DNA of 38,920 bases. Origin: Pelagophyceae sp. CCMP2097. Taxonomy: Eukaryota; Sar; Pelagophyceae. The stretch covers positions 1 through 38,920 of the forward strand of contig MU657179.1 of assembly GCA_026770575.1 (NCBI GenBank), in the 5' to 3' direction. Within the stretch, counting starts at the first letter, position 1. Each line of letters starts with the position of its first letter. The position numbers and the translations under genes were made by a program. Positions 19,604 to 29,430 of the stretch are shown here, piece by piece. Below the pieces are notes generated by a model. The model did no database searches, was not told the DNA's origin, and was given only the letters and a program-made list of their open reading frames with translations.

Positions 19604-22600
19604 ATGGAGCGCACGCCAGAGGCCAAGTCGATGCTGCGCAAGGTCATGGCGCACCCGTCGGCGTACTACTTCCTCGAACCGGTGGACGCCGTCGCGCTCG
19701 GTCCGCAAACCGCGTCGGCGTCGGCTTGCGGCGAAATTGCGGCGAGCGCGCGAGGCCCTCGGGTGCGCGCGCCACGGCGTCTGCGTAGGCATCCCGCACT
19801 ACACCAAGGTGGTCAAGAACCCCATGGACCTCGGCGAGTGCCTTGGCGTGATGCGGCCGGGCGCCTTTCTCCGGCCTGCCTGTGATGCGGACGCGGGCCT
19901 TTGGTGCTCCCCGGCCTTGTATGCCTTTCTCGACGGCATCTGCGCAGGCACGATCAAGGAACGGCTCGGCGACGGCGTTTACGGCGGGATTGACGAATTC
20001 GCGCGCGACATGCGGCTGGTCTTTCAGAACGCGATGAAATTTAATGACGACCCGAACCACGACGTCTACAAGGCCGCGCGAGAGTGCATGATCCTCTTCG
20101 AGGAGCGGTGGGCCGCCTCGCGCGCGTCGCCCGCCGGCGAAAAGACGCCGAGCCCCGCCTTTGGCGCGCCCGCCGACAAGCCCGCGCGCGCCGCGGACAA
20201 GGCGCCCGCGCGAAGCGACAAGCCCGCGCGCGCCGAAAAGCCGGCGCGCGCCGAGAAGCCGGCGCGCATCGAAAAGAAGGCGAAGCCCGCCGCGCCGGCC
20301 CCGGCGCCAAAGGCGCCGAAAGTGCCAAAGGCGCCGCGGCAGTCTGCGGCTTCGGCGTCGACGGCTTTGGCGGCGGCGCTGCGCGCGGTCATGTCGAAGA
20401 AGCCGGCCAAGTTCTACTTTAACAACCCCGTGGACCCGGTCCGCGACGGCATCCCGGCGTACTTTGACTTTATCTCCGAGCCCATGGACTTGGGCACGAT
20501 CAAAAGTTCGCTGAAGGCGAATTTGTACGCCACCGCCGGCGACTTGACGCGCGACGTCCGCCTCGTCTTCGACAACGCGCGACTGTTCAACGTGGCGCCA
20601 AACGACCCGGTGCGCAAGGGGGCCGACGAACTCCAAAAGATCTTCGAGGACAAACTCAAGGAGGCCGCCGTCGACGATTCGCAGCGCCTCGTCGAGGACG
20701 GCGCGCCGGCCGGGAAGCGGAAGCGGCCGCAGCCGGAAGAGGAAGAGGAGGCTCCGCGGTCGAGGTCTGAAGGAGGCCCGTCGAGGTCTGAATTTGGCCC
20801 CTCGGCGCGCGAGGCTTCGAGCTGGGCCCGCGTCGTGGATCATCTGCTGCAGCAGCCCGAGGCGTACTTCTTCGCCTCTGCCGTGGACCCCGTGGCGCTG
20901 GGGATCCCGGATTACTACGACGTGATTACGGAGCCTCAGGACCTGGGCACTTTAAAGGCGACTTTATCTGGAATCGAGTCGGGCGACGAATTCGCCAGAC
21001 TCGTCCGCCTCGTCTTCAGCAACGCCATGGCGTACAACACGGACACCGCCAACGCGGTGCACGTCGCTGCAAAGTCTCTTTTGAACGTCGCAAACGGCAA
21101 ACTCCGCGCGTGGTGCGGAGGCTTTTCGAGCAAGGCCGTGGAAGCGGCGCCGCGGCCGTACAAGCCTTCCGTGGCGCCGGTGGCGCCGGCGCGGACGGCG
21201 GCGGTGCCGAAGAAGAAGGCGGGCCCGACGAATGCGGAGCCGAATGCGGAGCCGAATGCGCCTTCGTCCTGGCTGACTCACGTGCCGTCAGCAAACGCCG
21301 TCGGCGCGGCGGCGCCGTCTTGGCGGCCCGTGCCGCAGGCGTGGCGGCGGATTATCCAGATGCTGCTGGACCACAGCCTGGGTTTTATTTTCGCCACGCC
21401 GGTGGATCCCGTCGCTTTGGGCATCCCGGACTACTTCAATGTCGTCAAAAAGCCAATGGACCTCGGCACCGTCCTGGCCCGGCTGGAGACGGGCGAGATT
21501 GTTTCGCCGTCGGACTTTGGCGAGCACGTGCGCAGGGTCTTTGCAAACGCGCAAAGGTACAATAAGGATTCGGAAAACCCGATCCGCAAAGCCGCCGACG
21601 AACTCAAGAGCGAGTTCGAGGCCGAGTGGTCCCTGGAGTGTGCGGCGCAGAAGCGGCGCGACGACGACGCAAACGCGGAGCGAGACGCAGCGCCGCCGGA
21701 AGAGGGCCCTAAAGCGCCTTGCGCGCCTATGGACATGGACGCGCCGCCGCCGCACTTGGGGCCGCACACTGACGAAATGGGGTCCGACGATGACGACAAA
21801 GTCGAAGAAGAGGAAGAGGACGACGACGACTACGGCGACGACGACGAGGCCGACGGCGCGCACGAACGCGACGAACCGGACCGCGGCGACGACGGCGGGA
21901 ACGACGGCGGAAACGGCGACGGCGGAGACGACGGCGGAAACGACGACTGCGGAAACGGCGACGGCAAAGACAAGGACGGCACAGACAAGGACGGCAAAGA
22001 CGGCGACAAGAAGGACGAGGACGGCAAGATGGACGTCGCGATGGACGTCAAGATGGACGTCAAGGACGATGCGGCGCCGTCCGCCGAAAAAGCCACGAGT
22101 CGACGAGGCGGCGGCGACGTGAAGACGGTCGTGGCCGGCGCACCGGCGCCGCCGCCGAGTCCTCCGTCGCAGACTGAAGAGCCGGTTGTCCCCGATGCGC
22201 CTCGCATGGGCGAGGCAGCGAAGCAAAAGTGCGCCCTGATCCTCGACGCGGTCCTTGCGACGCCGTACGCGGCGTCGCTCTTCGCAAAGCCCGTGGACCC
22301 GGTGATGCTCGGGATTGCGGACTATCTGACTATTGTGAAGAGGCCGATGGACTTGGGGACGGTGCTCTCGAAATTGAACGTTTATTCGAACATGGACGAC
22401 TTCGCCGACGACGTCAGGCTCGTCTTCTCCAACGCCAAGCTGTACAACGTGGTGAAGAAGCACCCGGTGCACGTCTGCGCGACTGCCTGCGAACGGGAGC
22501 TGGAAAAGGAGCTCTTCGAGCGTGCGCTGGCGGAATTACCGTCAAACGAGGCTCGTGTCGCTCAGAGGTGTGCGCTGGCGAACCAGGACAAGATGAAGAA

Positions 22601-23881
22601 GTTGGCGGCGGAGATGTTGAAGAAGGATTCGAAGCGCTACTTTGACAAGCCGGTGGACTTGATGCTCTACACGGACTATACGCAAATCGTCGAGCGACCC
22701 TTGGACGTCAGCACCATCTCCTCGAGGGTGGCCGAGTACGGCACTCTAGAGGCCTTTGCCGACGACATGCGCTTGGTCTACGAAAATGCGATGCTGTACG
22801 TCCCGGACGTGAAATTCGACGTCCACGTCGAGGCGAAGCGCCTCCTCGCCGCGCTCGAGGTCGGATTACGGAGGCAGGGCGTGCGAGCCGCCGGCAGAAG
22901 CAGGCAGCGCAAGCGCCCCGCCGTGCAGACGATGCAGCCGCCGCAGCAAGCCTCGAAGTTTGATTTGAACTCGCTCCTCTTTTCAAAAGGTGAGGATGGC
23001 GTCGACCTCACCAAGCCGCGAGAGGCGGCGCAGTTCGCCGTCGAAGACGCCGTCGAAGACGTGGAGGACGTTGAAGACGCGCGCGACGCCGAGTTCCACG
23101 CCGACGAAGACGAGCCGCCGGCGAAAAAGGCGAAGCGGTCCTCCTCGCCGCCACCGGCAAACTCGCCGCCACCGGCAAAGGCGGAGAGAGCGGCGCCGTC
23201 GCTCCCGCGGCCCGCCAAGGTGGCGGTGGACCACCTGGATTCGATCATCGACGACGTCTTCGACGCCGGCGACCCGATCCGCATCGTCGTTTCGGCCGAC
23301 GGCGCGGCCTTTGAGGCGCGGCTGAAAGCTGCCGAAGGTTGTGATTGGTCCAGCTGGGGCGCGGCGCTGTCGAAGAAGGCCGCCTCGCGTTTGCCCGACG
23401 ACGACCGCTTGGAGCTTTTATGGGCGTCGTCTCGAAGCGAGTCTGTTCACAAATGCGCGCGGCTGCGCGAGGCGGCCGTCGTCCGCGCGAGGCGCATCGC
23501 AGAGGCCCAAGTGGCAGAGGAGCAAAGGCAGGCGGACCAGGTCGCCGAAGTCGAAAGGCGTCGCATCCAGGCCGACGCGGACCAGGCGTCGAAGGATAAA
23601 GATGAAGAACGTCGGAAGAAGGATGCCGACGCCAAGCGAGCCGCGGTGCGTCGCCGCTCCCCGTACCGCCCCCGCCGCCGCGGTGCCCTTATTTCGAGAC
23701 CCCGGCTGTGCGCGCGTCTGCCGACGCCGCGCTGCAGGCGCGCGCGAGCGCTCGGCGGGAGAGGGCGCAGCTGGAACAAACGGTCGATCTGGATCATCAG
23801 CGCCTCGCCGTCTCGTCCTTCCTCGAGACGATCGACGCCGACAACGCCCAAGGATTCGACCAAGACGACGCCGGCGACTAA
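19604..23881 (+). CDS. Protein with six tandem bromodomains (polybromo-like)
   Basis: Exons 19604-19700, 19789-19833, 19948-23645 and 23738-23881 give 1327 residues. Six bromodomains are recognisable, each with a ZA-loop PVDPV-type stretch, a P(M/Q)DLG-like motif and the acetyl-lysine Asn context. They lie at about 5-100 (KNPMDLG, FQNAMKFN), 186-285 (SEPMDLGTI, FDNARLFN), 336-430 (TEPQDLGTL, FSNAMAYN), 511-610 (KKPMDLGTV, FANAQRYN), 805-905 (KRPMDLGTV, FSNAKLYN) and 918-1020 (ERPLDVSTI, YENAMLY). Between the fourth and fifth lies a very acidic, repetitive linker (about 640-750; DDGGNDGG, KMDVAMDVKMDV). A Lys/Arg-rich coiled coil (AEEQRQADQVAEVERRR) closes the protein. Animal polybromo of the PBAF remodeller also has six bromodomains, but the BAH and HMG parts are not visible here. 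The second intron starts GCGAGT (GC-AG) and splits the first PMDLG|T motif. Confidence 0.92.
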
Positions 23882-24096
23882 ACTAACGCAATACCACTGC
23901 CCACGCCTAAGCGCCACCCGGAAGGAAGTCCATCGACAAGTCTACTCATCGAGAGGGTTTGTTTCGGCACCGGGTCGATTTCGGCGAAGCTCGGCGTCGA
24001 CCGCGCGCGTGGCGTCCACCCGGTTTGCATCTGGACGGAAACGACGCAGCCTCGCTTGCCTTTGGCAGTAGTAGCAGCCCGGAGGCCCGCGCCAGC

Positions 24097-27000
24097 ATGG
24101 GAGGGCGCATGGCGTTGAGTCTCTTCCACGTGGCGCTAGTCTGCGCGGCGCTAGCCTGCGCGTCCGCCGAAGACGTCTTCGAGTGCGACGCGGACCGCGC
24201 CCCGCGCGGCATCCTCCACGTCGGCGCCTACGACGCGCGGTCCATAAGCGCGGCGTCCCCAGACCCCCGCCTCGCGCATGGAACAAACGCCGAGGTAGGC
24301 TCGAGCGATCGTACGCTGCGTGCGTCGGGTCGATCAAACGCGTCGCGTTTGTGGAGTGCCGCCCTCGGACGAAGGACAGGCGGCCGCAGAACGTCGTTCG
24401 GGCTTGTTTATCCGACTTGACGACAGAGGGCTCGTGCGCGTCGGGCCGGTGCAAAGAGCAGCGGTACGACGGTCTTTGGCAGACGCGGCTGCACCTCGAC
24501 TTTGACGCCCTCGTCTTCGGTTCGGTCATTGAAGATGCCGGGAAGGTGCTGCGGGGCATGGGGAAGCACTTTGAGCGTTTTCAGACGCTCCACGGAATCG
24601 CAAACGCCTCGCTCGAAATCCTGCGGCCCTTCCGCTGCGTCCGCGACTGCGGCGACGGCGGCGGCGTGCTGAAAAGACGCGCGCCTTTGAATGCAAAGAT
24701 GCAGTGCCGCAACGCAACGTCGCTACCGCTGTATTTCTACCCGCACGACCGCTCGAATCGCTGGGTCAACCACCTCGAGGCGTGGCTGGAATCGCCCGGG
24801 CCGCGATCAGCGCACCGCGTCGACTCGTCAGTTGCCTCGGAGACTTTTTGCTGGGGCTCGGGCTTTGAGGCCTCTGCTTTTTGGGCTGCACTTTTTCTTG
24901 GGGCCTCGAATTCGCGGCGCAGGCCGTCCAAGGCGTGCATCTTCGTCGCCCCGACGCCGCTCTGCGCCCACGACTGCCCGGAGACGGACCTCTCCCGGCT
25001 CGAGTTCTGGGGCGACTGCGGTGAGGCTCTCGTAAAGCACGCGAAAAAAATATAGACTTTTTTCAATTGCTTTTTTGAAAGGTTTTCGGATTCATATTTT
25101 CGGATATGAATCCGAAAACCTTTCAAAAAAGTCTATATTTTTTGCGTGCGCGTCCGCGGCGCTTTGAGACGCTACCAGGCCACGACCACCTCGTGTACAT
25201 GCCGACGTTCGAGGACCACCAGTTCCCAAACTACGACGTCGGAGGCGCCGTGCGTCTGGAAGCTGGCGCGGTAGAGTAGAGTGTGGAGTGTGGAGTGCGT
25301 CACAGAAAAAGAAGGCATCATCACAGAACAAGGGACCATCACAGAAGAAGAAGCGACGCCTTTGTGCCCTGGATTCCGACATCTGCGCGCAGGTGTTGGT
25401 GCGCTTTGGGGCGACGCTGGAGACGTTCCGAAGCAACGTCGACGTCCAGCTGCCCGTGTTTTGGCCTGGGGCGACGGCCGCCGAGCTCACCAACCGAGAC
25501 TTCCAACACCGCCGGCCCGAATCGCCGCCGGCAACAACAAGGAAGCGAGACCTCCTCGTCGCATTTATCGGTCCGTGCCCTCGTCTTCCTGCCCGGCCGC
25601 CAGAGGTCGTTTGTTCCGGCAGAGGTCCCTTGTTCAAAACTTGGGCTGAGGTCCCTTGTTCAAAACTTGGGCTGAGGTCCCTTGTTCAAAACTTAGGCAG
25701 AGGTCCCACAAGCCACGCTTCCCTTCGCTTAGGTGCGGTGCGGCTGGCGGTGCCGTTCGTCGTCCCAGCGGCGGCGAGCACGCGCGGCGCGCGGCTGCGC
25801 ATTTCGCTGGCCTGCCTCCACGACGCGGAGAAGGGTGTCGTGTTCGCGCACTGCGACGACGAAAGCGAATGGGGTGGCCAGTGGCATTCCCACTACTGGG
25901 AGACGCTGCAGCGCGCCAAGTACGCCCTCTGCCCCGGCGGCGCCGCCGCCGCGTCGGAGCGCCTCGCCGACGCGCTCGCCGCCGGCGCCGTCCGCAGCCG
26001 GCGTCGACCTGAAAAGTTCAACGACCGAGTCTTGAGCGAGATGGAGGCCGAGGGCCCTCGGCCGCGAAGATGGTGTGATAGGTGCCCGTCATCTTCGGCG
26101 ACGACGTCCAAGTTCTGCCGTTCACGTCCGGCGGCGACGCGAACGACGAGTTCCACGAGCTCTGGGCCCTCTGCGCGGTCACGGTGCATTCCGTCGAAGA
26201 CGTGCCGGACCTGGTCCGGATTCTGGAAGACGACTCGAAGAGGTGGGGCACCCGGAAAGCTTTTTGCGCAGAGCTCAAGGTCAAAGTGGCGTCTCACGAA
26301 AACATGCTCGAAACTGCCTTGAGCCTTCTCCGCGACCGAATCGTCCAAGGTCGGCAGGCGTCGCACGCGTGCGCGAAAATGCCGCCATGTTCGGCGGTGC
26401 CGGAGTTCAAGGGCCAGTGCGGCACCGAGACGATGCTCGAGACGCGGACGCGCGTTGAAAAGTCCGACTACGCGCTTACAAGCGGCCTCTTCCCGCGCGG
26501 CCTGGAGTGCGCAAAGGCACAGACGCACGACCCGCAGCGCAAGCTCGTCGCCGCAGTGAGTTCCTTTTGAGCTTTTGAGCTTTTGAGCGTTGGCTTTGGC
26601 GGCCCGGGTGCTCTTCCCCGAGGGGCTTGCTTTGCCGTCGCAGTTCACTCGCAGGGCTGCGGTAGGCGGCGATAGGCGAGTTCGGCCTCCGTTCGGGCGA
26701 CTGGACCGCGGCGCTGCGGGGCTATTCCGACTGCGCAGACTTTTACGCAGACCAGGCGCGTGCCGCGGGGAACCAAGGCGTTTCGCAGCTCGGCGGCTAC
26801 TGCGCGTACGCGCGCGGCGTCCTCATCGAGCACCACTTGAAGCGCGGCGCCGACGCGCTCGCGAGCTACGCGCTCGCCGTGGATTACGCCGGGGAAAGGC
26901 TCGCACGAACGTGGGTCTCGGCCGCGGGCAGGAGCATCGTCGAACTCGTCGGCGCCGCGGGCGAAGGCGGTCCGGTCGAAGAGCGCGTCGGCCGAAGACG

Positions 27001-29175
27001 CGTCGCGCTCGCCGTCGAACCCGGGTGCGCCGCCCTCTTGGAAGTCGGAATGGAGGGGACGCTCGTTGAGGACGATGTCTCAGGACGTGGCTCGCGACCG
27101 AGTTCGAAATGGGCTGGCGGCGATGCGGGGAACTCGACTGCTTCGTCACCGCCTCCAACGACGTCGAAGCAGTGCGTTTCGTGCGACGAGGGACTGGCCG
27201 TCGACGGAAAGCGGCGAAATGCGATACGTAATGCGAATTGCAGAATCCAGTGAATCATCAAACCTTTGAACGCATCTTGCGCCTCCGAAATAACACGTCG
27301 ACGAAGGTGCGCGCCGCCGCCGGCGCGTCGGCTTCCGTCTTCCTGACGCACTACGGCGGTCGCCCCGCGCCGCCGCTCCTCGTTGCACGACGGCGCGACC
27401 ACGTCAACGCTCTTTGGTTTATGGAAAACGACGCCCGCCTATTTCCTTCAAATGCCGCATTTGGCCAGAGCCTCAGCGACCTCTGGCACCGCGTCGACGC
27501 CACTTTGGGCTACTCGCAGTCGGGGCCCGCCGGGACTTGGGCGGTGAAGCCGCACCTCCGGACATTTTACGTCAACGATGGGCCCGCCGAATTCGCGCTG
27601 CCTCCCAAACCCTTCAAAAGCAAGGTCCACGCCCTGGCCTGGTTCTCCAGCCAGTGCGACCGCACCTTTGCCGCGGCCAGAATCGACCGCGTCGAGGGGT
27701 TGGTGCCACACCTCGAAAAAGTCAAGTTCCACGCGTATTCAGGCCGCGCCCCAAAGGGCAAACGATCCGTGCGAGATGACCCAATGGCTGATCATCTCGT
27801 TGGACGCCGGGCCTAGGTTTGGCCGGTGCGGGCGCAACGTCGACATCTCGACGGTGTCGCCCCAGTGCCTCAACCTCCCGACGAAATTTAATTCAGCAAG
27901 TACCGTCGACCACGACGCGCAAAAGAATTGCGTCTACGCCGCGCACCTCTTCGTCCTCGCGCTTGAGAACAGCGCCGACCAAGGCTACGCCACGGAAAAG
28001 TGCGTCGAAAGGAAGACACCCGGCCTTTGTTCGACGCCCCGTGGCGGTTGCCGCGGCTCCGAGCCTTGAGCGCGGCGATCCGAGCCTTCGAGCCTTGAGC
28101 GCGCATATCCGAGCCTTGAGCGCGACTAGGCTCTTCCAGCCGCTCATCGCCGGCGCGTCCCGGTCATCGTATCGCGGCGGTGGCCCGGTCGTTCACAGTC
28201 GTCTCTAGGATCGGTCCCTGTCTACTGGGGCGCGCCCGACGTGGCCGACTTGTTGCCACATCGCGACGCCGCAATCCGAATAGACGACTTTGACTCTTTG
28301 CAAGACGTCAGCCTCGGCGTGCGACGTCGGAAAACAAACGAACCAGAGTGCGGAGACCCTCAGGGAATTCCTCTAGAAATCGACTTGCGTAGATAGGAGA
28401 CGGGCCCGCTCTCCCGGTTGTCTCGACCGGGTCCAGAGACGGGAAACTCTTCCGGGTCCCAGACGAGAGCCGCGGCCGCTTTTTCGACCACGGTCCTTTG
28501 AAAGAACCCCCCTCGGCTGCTTCTTGGATCAAGTGGGTTTTCACCCCCTCGCAACCCTCGTAGGTCGCGGCGTATCTTGACCACAGTGCGGAGAACCAAA
28601 CTTTATTCGAACGCCATCTCGCTTGGAAATCCATGCCTTTTGAAGACTGGGCTCCCGGCTTCCGCGCCGCCCTCGCCGCGCCAAAGTCGTCGGCGTTCTG
28701 CCAGGCGTGCACCTTGGCCGCGGAACGAGGTCCGTCGACCGCTTTTGAGGAACGAGGACCGCCTGCGTGGACGGACGAACGAGACGCCGCTTTTTCCAGA
28801 CGAGGTGCTCTAGGCCGCGACGCCGGCGTCGCATTGCGGATCTCGGCGCCGCTGGACGCGTCGGTCGTGGCGAGCCCGATGGTGTTGCAGTTTGAACTCA
28901 ATGTCACGCAAGGCGCCGTCGCCGACCAACTCGGAGCCGACGTCGCGCGCTGGCAGCTCTGCTACGCCGTCGACGCCGCCGCCGCCGCGTGCGTCGGCCT
29001 CGACGGCGGCGGCGCGGCGCCGCGGACGCTCGACGTCGCCGCGGGCCAACACCGACTCTCCGCGTGGCTCACAGATGGCCACGTCGCAGACGGCCACGTC
29101 GTCGACGGCGGGCCCGACGCCGCCGCGGGCGCGCGAGTACGCTCGCTCGTCACGGCCGAGTTCACCGTCCGCTGA
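24097..29175 (+). CDS. Secretory multi-domain glycosyltransferase: methyltransferase-like + exostosin/GT47-like + GT10 fucosyltransferase-like
   Basis: Fourteen exons join in one frame to 1208 residues: 24097-24239, 24299-25020, 25179-25249, 25393-25570, 25733-25989, 26082-26555, 26666-27024, 27084-27171, 27244-27734, 27817-27999, 28130-28152, 28209-28318, 28564-28729, 28814-29175. A signal peptide (ALSLFHVALVCAALACASA) opens the protein. Next comes a Rossmann-type start (GILHVGAYDAR, RVAFVECRP) like FkbM methyltransferases, tentative. An exostosin-like module (about 190-505) has SKACIFVAPTPL, LEFWGDCGGHDHLVYMPTF, VDVQLPVFWPG, AKYALCPGGAAAASERLADA and PVIFGDD. A GT10 module (about 765-1085) has ALAWFSSQCD, HAFGRCGRN, LALENSADQGYATEK, PLIAGSVPVYWGAPDV and AAYLDHSAENQ. 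A beta-rich tail follows. The predicted site is ER/Golgi and the substrate unknown. The intron after the 23-nt exon 11 starts GCGCGT. Two adjacent genes remain possible, but phase agrees across all 13 introns. Confidence 0.72.
25037..25149. repeat. Long AT-rich hairpin (inverted repeat) forming most of an intron
   Basis: Inside the 158-nt intron 25021-25178, 25071-25097 is exactly complementary to 25104-25130 around a six-base loop (TTTCGG). An outer part (25037-25057 against 25131-25149) continues the stem with one extra G and one extra A. A 13-nt extra segment (CAATTGCTTTTTT, 25064-25076) interrupts the left arm. The element is strongly AT-rich in a GC-rich gene and ends in GC-rich termini (GCACGC/GCGTGC). 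It looks like an inserted inverted-repeat element. Confidence 0.9.
25622..25705. repeat. 26-bp tandem repeat, three copies, in an intron
   Basis: GAGGTCCCTTGTTCAAAACT plus TGGGCT repeats at 25622, 25648 and 25674 with a 26-bp period. It fills the intron 25571-25732 of the fusion glycosyltransferase. The intron is 162 nt and stop-free, so a naive frame reads through it. Confidence 0.9.
28066..28126. repeat. Short tandem repeat (GAGCCTTGAGCGCG) in an intron
   Basis: About three copies plus fragments lie in the intron 28000-28129 of the fusion glycosyltransferase, just before the 23-nt exon 28130-28152. Confidence 0.8.
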
Positions 29176-29430
29176 GCTGCACTCAGGATCCAGCGGCGCA
29201 GCCCGCACATCGGGATTTAAGAAGCATTTATTTAAATACAGCAATTGCGTGTGAAAATCAAGAGATTTGTGCGAGCGGGGACCCACCCGGTGGTCGCGAG
29301 CGGCGAGGGCCCTTTGACAGTGCGCTCCGACGTCTTCGAGCGGGTCGCTTCACAGGGATGCCATCGAAGGCCGTCGAAGGGATCCTCCCCACGGACGCGT
29401 GGCGGCCCGTTTGTGGACAAGGGAGAGACA

